Source: an uncultured Solobacterium sp.
Lineage (GTDB): Bacteria; Bacillota_I; Bacilli_A; Erysipelotrichales; Erysipelotrichaceae
Assembly (NCBI GenBank): GCA_900554555.1
Contig: USIC01000044.1
Location: 1 to 6,865, forward strand
Length of the DNA stretch: 6,865 nucleotides
Direction: 5' to 3'
Each line of letters opens with the position of its first letter. Position 1 is the stretch's first letter. Made by a program: the position numbers and the translations under genes. Under the pieces are notes generated by a model, which was given only the letters and a program-made list of their open reading frames with translations, did no database searches and was not told the origin of the DNA. This document shows, one piece after another, positions 1 through 6,547 of this stretch.

Positions 1-66
1 TCAAGCAGAAGACGGCATACGAGATGTCGCAGGTGACTGGAGTTCAGACGTGTGCTCTTCCGATCT
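1..66 (+). other. Illumina sequencing adapter at the contig end (not genomic)
   Basis: Bases 2-25 are the standard Illumina P7 flow-cell sequence, 26-32 are a seven-base sample index (gtcgcag), and 33-66 are the full 34-base TruSeq-type read-2 adapter ending in CTTCCGATCT. Base 1 is an extra t. The order P7, index, read-2 adapter is exactly that of a library molecule, so this is untrimmed technical sequence joined to genomic DNA at position 67. Nothing in it should be interpreted biologically, and sequence to the left of 67 in the genome is simply missing. Confidence 0.98.
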
Positions 67-76
67 GACAAGCGGT

Positions 77-115
77 AAAACAAAAATCCGAGCATGCATT
101 CATATGCCCGGATTT
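77..115 (-). terminator. Strong rho-independent terminator, closing the Cys-codon leader ORF
   Basis: Read on the minus strand, 115-104 (AAATCCGGGCAT) pairs with 95-84 (ATGCTCGGATTT) to give a 12-bp stem with one G-U pair and an 8-base loop. The T-rich tract TTTTTGTTTT (86-77) overlaps the stem base and follows it. It lies 40 bases past the stop of the small ORF at 156-245 and is also the first terminator met after the SNF2-type gene. It could also act weakly on the plus strand, where the tail is ATTTATTTA. Its 5' arm can pair with a segment inside the small ORF; see the attenuator entry. Confidence 0.85.
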
Positions 116-196
116 ATTTACGATTGCACTTGCGAATCACTGCAATAACTGTAAATTAAAGCAGCCCCGACGCAGTAACAGCATTCATCCGGACAT
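104..196 (-). promoter_or_regulatory. Candidate cysteine-responsive transcription attenuator (antiterminator pairing)
   Basis: Seen: RNA segment 196-187 (ATGTCCGGAT), inside the leader ORF, is complementary over 10 bases (nine Watson-Crick pairs, one G-U) to 113-104 (ATCCGGGCAT), which is most of the 5' arm of the terminator. The two pairings exclude each other. The segment begins 10 bases after a run of four Cys codons (218-207). Inferred: a ribosome stalled at any of the four codons would leave 196-187 exposed, because its leading edge would fall at about 206 to 197. The segment could then form the antiterminator; with enough Cys-tRNA, translation proceeds and the terminator forms. Other pairings in the 73-base gap (179-172 with 143-136, or 146-141 with 128-123) could bring the arms together or compete. 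The long gap is the main weakness compared with classical attenuators such as that of trp. Confidence 0.5.
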
Positions 197-245
197 TGTT
201 TAAAATACAACAGCAACACATTTGATTCATCATTTGTTTGTTCAT
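156..245 (-). CDS. 29-residue leader peptide or small protein with four consecutive cysteines
   Basis: The ORF starts at ATG 245-243 and stops at TAA 158-156. An AGGAGG (259-254) lies 8 bases before the ATG, and a good promoter lies at 313-285. The peptide begins MNKQMMNQM, continues CCCC (residues 10-13, codons TGT TGC TGT TGT) and ILNNVR, and ends ASGLL. It has no signal peptide or membrane segment and matches no family I recognise. The terminator follows at 115-77, so promoter, RBS, ORF and terminator form a complete unit in about 240 bases. The Cys run, the short length and the complementarity of codons 17-20 to the terminator arm make a regulatory leader peptide the best reading. Cys-codon leaders are known in Actinobacteria; I do not know of this one in Bacillota. 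The alternative is a small metal- or thiol-reactive peptide. It is oriented like its neighbours, and any downstream target gene is lost at the contig end. Confidence 0.62.
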   Translation of the reverse strand: MNKQMMNQMCCCCILNNVRMNAVTASGLL

Positions 246-253
246 GCCCGCTT

Positions 254-259
254 CCTCCT
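254..259 (-). promoter_or_regulatory. Ribosome binding site of the 29-codon ORF
   Basis: AGGAGG on the minus strand, six consensus bases, 8 bases from ATG 245-243. It decides that start over the in-frame ATGs at codons 5, 6 and 9 and is the main evidence that this very short ORF is translated. Confidence 0.75.
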
Positions 260-284
260 GTTCACCGTTCTTATTACGGGAATT

Positions 285-313
285 ATCATAGTACTATCAG
301 TTTTATTTGTCTA
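285..313 (-). promoter_or_regulatory. SigA-type promoter for the leader ORF, with a palindrome over its -10
   Basis: On the minus strand, -35 TAGACA (313-308) and -10 TATGAT (290-285) are separated by exactly 17 bases (307-291). Each hexamer differs from consensus at one position. Predicted transcription start is near 278, giving a leader of about 33 bases before the ATG. The -35 begins three bases after the SNF2-type gene's stop (318-316). A perfect 10-base palindrome, ATAGTACTAT (288-297), overlaps the -10 and spacer and might be an operator, but it is short and may be chance. Confidence 0.65.
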
Positions 314-315
314 CT

Positions 316-2433
316 CTAATGATTTAATTTATTTCTTTCATTTTGAATCAGTGCTTGAATATCCGCTTCTTCAAACTGTTCTAACTGCTCCGATATCTCA
401 GATTCATCCGCAAATTGATCAAAGATTTTTTGTTTATCATGTAATCGTTTAACCAGTGTTTCATCTATCGTATCCGCTGCTAATAATCGGTATACAAATA
501 CATGATGAACCTGACCCATACGATAGATACGAGAAATGGCTTGCATCTCATCCGAAGGTTTTAATTGTGGTTCACAAAGAATGACAATCTCAGCTGTCTG
601 AATATTTAAGCCAATTCCGCCCGCATGAATTTGTATTGGTAATACACGTGCAATCGGCTTCTCAAATTGGCATAGAATATCTTGTCGTTTCTCCAGTGAT
701 AATTTACCACTAATGACAGGTAAAGCTTTCCCTAATAATAAGTCCGAGACAAAAGATAGTGTATCCAGAAAGTAAGAGAATATGACAACTTTTCTTCCTT
801 CACTAAGTGCTTGTAAACAAAGTTCAACCATTCTCTCTGCTTTTGCAGAATTGAGTGAATTCCAAGATACTCTACGCATTGCCATAAAGTTTCCTGATTC
901 AACCGCTTTGCGGTAAGAGTTGATTTCCTCATCATTCATCATGCACCATTCATCGTGGATCGTTAGTTCTGGAAGTTCCATAAGTACATCTGCGCGCTTG
1001 CGACGTAAATACACCGGTGCAATCTTCTTACGGAATAGGTCTGCTTTCGCTAGATATTTCATTCCTTTAATTTCGTTTGCCAACGATGGATTCAAACATT
1101 CAATGAGATAACACATTTCATCAACATTGTTTTCGATGGCTGTACCCGTCATATATAGAGCGTACTCTGCTTGTTCAATGATACGTAGCGTATAGCGAGT
1201 ACGTTGTGCATCTTTATTTTTTACAAAGTGTGCTTCATCTACGACTACCATATCAAGCGGAAAATCTTTATCAAAGATAATTTTATCTAATCCTTCGTAA
1301 TTGATGATTGCAATACCACCATCGCTCTTCCATTTTTCATAATTGCCAAAACTTTCTGCATGTAATATATATGCTTGCATGTCTGTCAGTTTATCAACTT
1401 CATGTTTCCAATTCAATAATACGCTAGCTGGACATATTACCAGGAAATAACGATGCCCTTCATGATGTAAATGATGCATTGCCGCAATTGCTTGGATAGT
1501 TTTGCCAAGTCCCATCTCATCTCCAAGTAATACTCTTTTCTGATGCAAGATATACTTCGTTCCAAACTCTTGATAATGACGTAATTCCGTATGAAATGAT
1601 TCTAAAAATAATGGTGTTGCTTGTATCTGTTTCAGCAGTGAAACATCAATATCTTCATCAACATCATCTTTGATTTCAATATCCGCAAGTTTCTCAATCA
1701 CCGTATAGTATTGAATTGCATTCTCTTTATAATCTTGTAATATCGTTTCAAAGTTTACATCTTTTAGCGCAGAACAATTATCATAAAACTGCTTGATTGT
1801 TTCTGCGTAAGAAGATTGGTTGAAATACTTTACATCTTCTACAGCTGTTAAAAATTTCTGTTTCTTTTTTCTGCCACTAAAAATCCAACCAATGAAGTTT
1901 TGAATTAACCCACTGTTATCATAGGCTTCTTGAATTCCGTGTTCTGTTTCTTGATTGATTGTATTTAACTTTGAAAAGTTATCTTTTGTATATCGATAGA
2001 AATAGATTTCTTGCATGATTTCTTGATCTCTATCACTTAGATGTTCTAGATCTATGCGATAGTGAATCTGACTTTTGATAGCTGTAGTACTACGATGCAG
2101 CGCAAGCATCAATTTATCTGCTGTCTCTTCGCCTATTCCATCGAGCGCTTCTAGTTGTCTATGATTATATTTCAACAAATCATACATCGTTGTAATGTGA
2201 TTTGCATATAGTGCTTGTAAAGGAAGTCTAGCAAAAGATTTCGCTAGATCTGTAATTGGAATTTGTCGGATTTCATCTTCAACTTTATCCATGACAATCT
2301 CTTGGCATCGATCATGAATACTTTGGATGTTTTTCTTTTCTTGCGTACGCAACGAAAAGAGTTGATTTTGTAACATCTTCAACTGTTCACGTTCATAGCG
2401 AATCTCTTTGTAGTTGATATTTCCTAGTCGCAT
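316..2433 (-). CDS. SNF2-family DNA-dependent ATPase/translocase (DEAH type) with N-terminal helix-hairpin-helix
   Basis: This 705-residue cytoplasmic superfamily 2 ATPase should move along double-stranded DNA using ATP. All helicase motifs are visible: motif I GDEMGLGKT (304-312), Ia around CPASVLLNWK (334-343), II DEAH (399-402), III TGTAIEN (429-435), IV around VVIFSYFLDT (549-558), V AGGIGLN (604-610), and VI QAISRIYRMGQ (631-641, two conserved Arg). Residues about 75-112 contain a helix-hairpin-helix-like segment (DGIGEETADKL), suggesting extra DNA contact. The region to about 290 is otherwise charged, helical and unrecognised. No nuclease or methylase domain is seen. ATG 2433-2431 is chosen: GAGG (2442-2439) lies 5 bases away, against 2 for the ATG at 2436. 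A GTG at 2484 gives a longer frame, but its first codons lie in the opp terminator. Role unknown: DNA repair, transcription recycling or defence are all possible, and the neighbours do not discriminate. Transcripts probably end at the terminator at 77-115. Confidence 0.9.
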   Translation of the reverse strand: MRLGNINYKEIRYEREQLKMLQNQLFSLRTQEKKNIQSIHDRCQEIVMDKVEDEIRQIPITDLAKSFARLPLQALYANHITTMYDLLKYNHRQLEALDGIGEETADKLMLALHRSTTAIKSQIHYRIDLEHLSDRDQEIMQEIYFYRYTKDNFSKLNTINQETEHGIQEAYDNSGLIQNFIGWIFSGRKKKQKFLTAVEDVKYFNQSSYAETIKQFYDNCSALKDVNFETILQDYKENAIQYYTVIEKLADIEIKDDVDEDIDVSLLKQIQATPLFLESFHTELRHYQEFGTKYILHQKRVLLGDEMGLGKTIQAIAAMHHLHHEGHRYFLVICPASVLLNWKHEVDKLTDMQAYILHAESFGNYEKWKSDGGIAIINYEGLDKIIFDKDFPLDMVVVDEAHFVKNKDAQRTRYTLRIIEQAEYALYMTGTAIENNVDEMCYLIECLNPSLANEIKGMKYLAKADLFRKKIAPVYLRRKRADVLMELPELTIHDEWCMMNDEEINSYRKAVESGNFMAMRRVSWNSLNSAKAERMVELCLQALSEGRKVVIFSYFLDTLSFVSDLLLGKALPVISGKLSLEKRQDILCQFEKPIARVLPIQIHAGGIGLNIQTAEIVILCEPQLKPSDEMQAISRIYRMGQVHHVFVYRLLAADTIDETLVKRLHDKQKIFDQFADESEISEQLEQFEEADIQALIQNERNKLNH

Positions 2434-2438
2434 CATTT

Positions 2439-2442
2439 CCTC
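2439..2442 (-). promoter_or_regulatory. Start-deciding ribosome binding site of the SNF2-type gene
   Basis: GAGG on the minus strand lies 2 bases from the first ATG (2436) and 5 bases from the second (2433), so the second is favoured. If the TATAAT at 2454-2449 is the -10, transcription would start around 2442, placing this site at the very 5' end of the mRNA. Confidence 0.5.
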
Positions 2443-2448
2443 ACAAGA

Positions 2449-2476
2449 ATTATAATTTGTTCTTCTAAAAAAACAA
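2449..2476 (-). promoter_or_regulatory. Probable promoter of the SNF2-type gene, nested in the opp terminator
   Basis: A perfect TATAAT lies at 2454-2449. With a 16-base spacer, the -35 would be TTGTTT (2476-2471), which matches the consensus only in TTG and lies inside the 3' arm and T-run of the opp terminator. The -10 is convincing and the -35 poor. The predicted start near 2442 leaves only about 9 untranslated bases. The gene has no other space for a promoter: just 75 bases separate it from oppF, most of them terminator. Confidence 0.5.
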
Positions 2477-2500
2477 ATGACCACATTGTAGTCATTTGTT
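2467..2500 (-). terminator. Strong rho-independent terminator of the opp operon
   Basis: On the minus strand, AACAAATGAC (2500-2491) pairs perfectly over 10 bp with GTCATTTGTT (2481-2472) around a 9-base loop, followed by a run of seven T (2473-2467). It starts 8 bases after the oppF stop. It separates the transporter operon from the SNF2-type gene and contradicts a translational start for that gene at 2484. Confidence 0.92.
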
Positions 2501-2508
2501 AATGTTAT

Positions 2509-3444
2509 TTATTTTGTCCACTTTGCAAACTCTTCATCCGTCGCAAGGACTGTATGTGTATCAGTAATCTTATGATAGCTTCCAGCGGTGTAATCAACGC
2601 CCTCTTTTGTCTTGTCATAGCTAAGTGCGATACGTTTTTTCTCTACAACTGGATTTGCTTTTGGAATTGCAGATAAAAGTGCTTTTGTATATGGATGAAT
2701 TGGATTATCAAAGATTTCATTCGTCGTACCCGTTTCTACAATATGACCTAGATGCATAACTCCAATACGATCAGAGATATACTTCACCATTGAAAGGTCA
2801 TGTGCGATAAATAGATACGTAATTCCAAGTTCCTGTTGTAAGTCTTTCATGAGGTTAACAACCTGTGCCTGCACAGACACATCCAAGGCAGAGATAGCTT
2901 CATCTGCGATAACAAGCTTTGGATTCATAATTAACGCACGCGCAATCCCAATACGCTGTCTTTGTCCACCTGAAAACTGTTGTGGATAACGTGTCGCATG
3001 TTCACGGGATAAACCAACCTTCTCCAAAATTTGATATACACGCTCTGTTAACTCTTCTTCACTCTTATAGTCATGATGAATACGCAATCCTTGCGCAATA
3101 ATTTCTTTCACTTTCTTACGAGGATTTAAACAAGCCATCGGATCTTGGAAAATCATCTGCATATTCTTACGGAGATAATCATTTTCCTTTTTTGAAAGCT
3201 TTCCACTAATATCATGACCATCAAAGATAATCTTACCTTCTGTAGGATCATATAAACGGATGACTGCACGTCCTGTTGTGGACTTACCAGATCCAGATTC
3301 ACCTACAAGTCCATAGGTTTCACCTTCATAGATATCAAAGCTAATACCATCGACAGCTTTTGTGGTGTAATTTCGAGAGATACGGAAGTGCTGCTTTAAA
3401 TTTTCTACATGCAATAATGGTGTTGCGTTATAATCAACTGCCAT
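2509..3444 (-). CDS. oppF: Oligopeptide ABC transporter ATP-binding protein OppF
   Basis: Second ATPase of the peptide importer, 311 residues, acting on the inner membrane face as a heterodimer with OppD. Walker A GESGSGKS is at 48-55, the Q-loop Gln at 100, the signature FSGGQRQRI at 157-165, Walker B LVIADEA with catalytic Glu at 182, the D-loop SALD at 185-188, and the switch His at 215. The base after the catalytic Glu is Ala rather than the usual Pro (DEA for DEP). The C-terminal 50 residues ([12 protein letters not shown] onward) are the Opp/Dpp-specific extension, here ending in a Firmicutes AmiF/OppF-like tail ([14 protein letters not shown]) without the cysteines of the Gram-negative form. 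ATG 3444 is chosen: GAGGAG (3460-3455) is 10 bases away but only 1 base from the upstream GTG at 3453. It overlaps oppD by 11 bases, implying translational coupling, and is last in the operon. Substrates cannot be read from the ATPase. Confidence 0.95.
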   Translation of the reverse strand: MAVDYNATPLLHVENLKQHFRISRNYTTKAVDGISFDIYEGETYGLVGESGSGKSTTGRAVIRLYDPTEGKIIFDGHDISGKLSKKENDYLRKNMQMIFQDPMACLNPRKKVKEIIAQGLRIHHDYKSEEELTERVYQILEKVGLSREHATRYPQQFSGGQRQRIGIARALIMNPKLVIADEAISALDVSVQAQVVNLMKDLQQELGITYLFIAHDLSMVKYISDRIGVMHLGHIVETGTTNEIFDNPIHPYTKALLSAIPKANPVVEKKRIALSYDKTKEGVDYTAGSYHKITDTHTVLATDEEFAKWTK

Positions 3445-4531
3445 ACTTCTCACTCTCCTCTCTCATACGCTCAATTCTATCTTTTAGAACTGCAGGCATT
3501 TCTGCACGCGGACTTCTTTCATCACATAACCATGAAGCCACACGGTGTTGGCCACCGACATTAAACATTGGTGGTTCTGCTTTATAGTCAATCGCTAATG
3601 CATATTCATTACGTGGTGCAAAGGCATCATATGTAATTGGTTTTAATAAATCTGGTGGTGTACCTGGAATTGCGTATAATCGATCAGAATTGGTTTCTGT
3701 ATCAGGCATAGACGCAAGTAGTCCCCATGTATATGGATGACGAGGATCGTAGAAGATTTCATCAATGGAACCCTTCTCAATAATTCTACCTGCATACATG
3801 ACATCGACATAGTCTGCAACTTTTGCGACCACGCCTAAGTCATGCGTGATAAAGATAACTGAAATATTTCTTTCTACCTGAAGTTTTTTAATTACTTCTA
3901 GGATTTTAGCCTGAATCGTTACATCAAGTGCTGTAGTAGGCTCATCACAAATCAGAATATCTGGATTACATGCAAGTGCAATCGCAATCACAACACGTTG
4001 ACGCATACCACCAGATAACTGGTGTGGATATTCTTTAAATCTCTTCTCAGGGTTTTCAATTCCAACTTCTGCTAAAAGGTCGATTGCACGCTTCTTCGCT
4101 TCTTCTTTGGAAATGCCTTCATGAATAATCATACCCTCCATGATTTGCTTTCCAATCTGCATGGTTGGATCAAGGGATGTCATCGGGTCTTGGAAAATCA
4201 TCGCAATATGTTTTCCGCTAAAGCGGTAACGAATTTCTTTCTGCGATAGTGTTGTCATATCAACAGTTTCACGTTCGCCCTTTTCATTTGTAAAACTGTA
4301 TTCAATACGTCCACTATCGATCCTACCATTACCCGCTAGAATTCCCATGATGGCACGAACAGTAACGGTCTTACCCGAACCAGATTCACCTACGATAGCG
4401 ATTGTTTCACCTTTAAATAAATCCATACGTACACCACGAATCGCTTTCACCCTACCTGAAGCAGTTTCAAACGAAATATTCAGATCACGTATCGATAATA
4501 CTTTATCTTTTTTATCTTTGTTTGCTAACAT
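3434..4531 (-). CDS. oppD: Oligopeptide ABC transporter ATP-binding protein OppD, lacking the iron-sulfur cysteines
   Basis: First ATPase of the importer, 365 residues, paired with OppF beneath the OppB/OppC channel. Walker A GESGSGKT is at 48-55, the Q-loop Gln at 114, the signature LSGGMRQRV at 172-180, Walker B DILICDEP with catalytic Glu at 197, the D-loop TALD at 200-203, and the switch His at 230. The C-terminal Opp/Dpp extension runs from HPYTWGLLASMP (265-276) to about 335. Family members such as DppD carry four Cys there that bind a [4Fe-4S] cluster. The aligned positions here are Asp302, Asn308, Asp315 and Ser333, so no cluster is expected. I recall similar replacements in streptococcal AmiE/lactococcal OppD, so this fits the lineage. 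AAAGGAG (4543-4537) lies 5 bases before the ATG; the gap from oppC is 12 bases. Confidence 0.95.
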   Translation of the reverse strand: MLANKDKKDKVLSIRDLNISFETASGRVKAIRGVRMDLFKGETIAIVGESGSGKTVTVRAIMGILAGNGRIDSGRIEYSFTNEKGERETVDMTTLSQKEIRYRFSGKHIAMIFQDPMTSLDPTMQIGKQIMEGMIIHEGISKEEAKKRAIDLLAEVGIENPEKRFKEYPHQLSGGMRQRVVIAIALACNPDILICDEPTTALDVTIQAKILEVIKKLQVERNISVIFITHDLGVVAKVADYVDVMYAGRIIEKGSIDEIFYDPRHPYTWGLLASMPDTETNSDRLYAIPGTPPDLLKPITYDAFAPRNEYALAIDYKAEPPMFNVGGQHRVASWLCDERSPRAEMPAVLKDRIERMREESEKYGS

Positions 4532-4543
4532 GGAAACTCCTTT

Positions 4544-5584
4544 CTAGCGTTGTTTTTGATTTGGATCAAACGCATCACGAATACCATCTGCAAAGAGGTT
4601 GAAACTTAACATCAGTAATGCAAGTACGATAATTGCAGACATGATGATATGTGGATGCCCTGTAAGTGATTTATATCCATCGGAAATAAGTGATCCCAGG
4701 GAGGCATCAGGAGCCTGAATACCTAAACCAACGAAAGATAGGAAGGCTTCTGTAAAGATAGCGTTTGGAATTGAGAACATTGACATCACAATCAATTGTC
4801 CAAAGATATTTGGCATAACTTCTTTAAAGATGATAGAGAAGTTTTTTGCACCAAGTGTTCTACTTGCAAGAATGAATTCGGATTCTTTCAGCTTTAATAC
4901 TTCCGCTCTGGAAATACGCGCCATACCAATCCATCCTGTAATCATTAACGCAAAGACGATGGAAGTAATACCCGGAGGAAGAACCAGTCCTAATAGTGTT
5001 ACAACCACAAGGGTTGGAATACCATTTAAGATTTCCATGAATCTTTGCATGACCATATCGACCTTACCACCAAAGTAACCAGAGATTAATCCATAGGACA
5101 TACCAATCACAATATCGATTACAACTGCACTTAATGCGATAATCAATGATACTCTTGTACCTTCCCATACACGTGTAAATAAATCTCTTCCATTGGTGTC
5201 TGTACCAAACCAATAGAATGCTTGCGATACACCATGGGCTGCGTATTGATCAATACCCTTCTCATAACCACTAAAGATTCCTAGTTTATAAATTCCTTGA
5301 ATACGTGGTGGTAAACTTTGTACATCAAGATTAATCGCATCAGCCTTATACCCCGAAATCATCGGTCCAATGATAGCCAGTAGAATGATTGCAATGATAA
5401 TGATGGCACCGAGTACCGCACCTTTATTCTTGTTAAAATGCATCCAAACATCTTTTGCATAAGAAGTTGCAGTATAAGCTTCATCTAATAATTCTTCATT
5501 ACGATGTACAAAGACAAAATCTTCCGCTGTAAAATCATCAACTTTTTCATCTGTCAAAAAAGGTTTATTTTTAATCATATCCAT
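4544..5584 (-). CDS. oppC: Oligopeptide ABC transporter permease OppC
   Basis: Membrane subunit of the importer, 346 residues, pairing with OppB. A soluble N-terminal stretch (1-53, including HRNEELLDEAYT) matches the OppC_N region and leads to a first membrane helix at about 54-76. The extracytoplasmic segment 77-140 contains the conserved WFGTDTNGRDLFTRVWEGTR (125-144). The remaining helices lie between about 144 and 332. The cytoplasmic EAA loop that docks on the ATPases is near 226-260 (RAEVLKLKESEFILASRTLG), and the end IRDAFDP is typical of the family. The start codon abuts the oppB stop with no gap, and its AAGGAGG (5599-5593) is inside the oppB end, 8 bases from this ATG and 14 from the in-frame ATG at codon 3, so the first is used. 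Confidence 0.95.
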   Translation of the reverse strand: MDMIKNKPFLTDEKVDDFTAEDFVFVHRNEELLDEAYTATSYAKDVWMHFNKNKGAVLGAIIIIAIILLAIIGPMISGYKADAINLDVQSLPPRIQGIYKLGIFSGYEKGIDQYAAHGVSQAFYWFGTDTNGRDLFTRVWEGTRVSLIIALSAVVIDIVIGMSYGLISGYFGGKVDMVMQRFMEILNGIPTLVVVTLLGLVLPPGITSIVFALMITGWIGMARISRAEVLKLKESEFILASRTLGAKNFSIIFKEVMPNIFGQLIVMSMFSIPNAIFTEAFLSFVGLGIQAPDASLGSLISDGYKSLTGHPHIIMSAIIVLALLMLSFNLFADGIRDAFDPNQKQR

Positions 5585-6520
5585 TTAATTACCCTCCTTT
5601 GCCACACGAATACGTGGATCAATGAAACCGTAGAGAATATCAACAATTAACATCACAAAGATATATAATGCTGAATAGATAAATGCACATGCAATCACAA
5701 CGTTATAATCGTTATTCTGAATTGCTTGTACCATTAACATACCGATACCAGGAATACCAAATACCTTTTCAACAACCATTGAACCTGTCAAAAGATTTAC
5801 TAACAATGGTCCCATAATTGTAACGATAGGAATTAATGCATTCCGTAATGCATGGTTTAGAATCAAGCCTGTTTGTTTTACACCTTTCGCCTTGACCAAT
5901 TGAATATAATCAGATCCTAATACATCGATTAATTCTGAACGTGTAAAACGAGAAACATTCGCAAGCGGAAACATCGACAATGCAAGTACAGGTAGTATCA
6001 TGGATGACCCAGCATTCTTTGCAGAGTATAGAATCGGTGTCCAGCTAAGTTTAAAGCCGACGTAATACATTAACACTAATGCAAATACATACGATGGAAC
6101 GGATACACCTATGATAGAAATAAAAGAACATAGCGTATCAACCCACGTATTATGGTTAAGTGCAGCCGCAACTCCTAAAATAAGTCCTAGAATCGAACCG
6201 ACAACCATCGCCATTGCACCGATGCGAATCGATAAGGATAGCGGTCCACTAATCAAAGCAGCGACTGCTTTATTTTTATTGATGACGTATGATACACCAA
6301 AGTCACCTTGAAACATATTTGCGACATAGCGGAAGAAACGAACCAAAACCGGATCACTCAACCCATATTTCGCATTTAATAACGCTAACTGTGAGGATGT
6401 TAACTTCTCATCATTAAATGGAGAACCAGGCATTAATTCCAACATCAGAAATAATACAAGCAAGATTGTTAATAATGTTAGAAAGCTAATCACGATACGC
6501 TTGGTAATATATTTAAACAT
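5585..6520 (-). CDS. oppB: Oligopeptide ABC transporter permease OppB
   Basis: Membrane subunit forming the peptide channel with OppC, 311 residues, the usual length. The first helix spans about 9-29 and is followed by LMPGSPF (29-35), typical of the OppB N-terminus. About five more helices lie near 97-120, 131-154, 172-188, 228-247 and 275-298. The EAA loop contacting the ATPases is at 195-230, with SELIDVLGSDYIQLVKAKGV and HALRNALIP, followed by a conserved VEKVFGIPGIG (250-260). The protein ends in DPRIR as in its relatives. AAAGGAG (6532-6526) is 5 bases before the ATG. It is the first gene after oppA, separated by 72 bases that contain a hairpin. Nothing is truncated. Confidence 0.96.
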   Translation of the reverse strand: MFKYITKRIVISFLTLLTILLVLFLMLELMPGSPFNDEKLTSSQLALLNAKYGLSDPVLVRFFRYVANMFQGDFGVSYVINKNKAVAALISGPLSLSIRIGAMAMVVGSILGLILGVAAALNHNTWVDTLCSFISIIGVSVPSYVFALVLMYYVGFKLSWTPILYSAKNAGSSMILPVLALSMFPLANVSRFTRSELIDVLGSDYIQLVKAKGVKQTGLILNHALRNALIPIVTIMGPLLVNLLTGSMVVEKVFGIPGIGMLMVQAIQNNDYNVVIACAFIYSALYIFVMLIVDILYGFIDPRIRVAKEGN

Positions 6521-6547
6521 GAAGACTCCTTTCTTTTTGATAACAGA

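Noticed and set aside
123..146. Hairpin ATTGCA/TGCAAT between the leader ORF and terminator
   Set aside because: Six bp with a 12-base loop is weak and competes with another possible stem (179-172 with 143-136); not supported as a separate element.
222..452. 76-codon plus-strand ORF with a hydrophobic start
   Set aside because: It starts at TTG without a ribosome binding site and lies opposite the leader ORF, its promoter and the end of the SNF2-type gene, all better supported.
732..935. 67-codon minus-strand ORF inside the SNF2-type gene
   Set aside because: It is an out-of-frame shadow of a gene with conserved helicase motifs, and I see no expression signals.
316..2433. Membership of the SNF2-type gene in a phage-defence system
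   Set aside because: No methylase, nuclease, phospholipase or other defence partner occurs in the window; the neighbours are a peptide importer and a short leader.
3445..3453. GTG start for oppF three codons upstream
   Set aside because: The GAGGAG would be only one base from this GTG, too close for initiation; ATG 3444 fits.
3360..3587. 75-codon plus-strand ORF across the oppD/oppF junction
   Set aside because: It is antisense to two clearly real genes and has no recognisable product or ribosome binding site.
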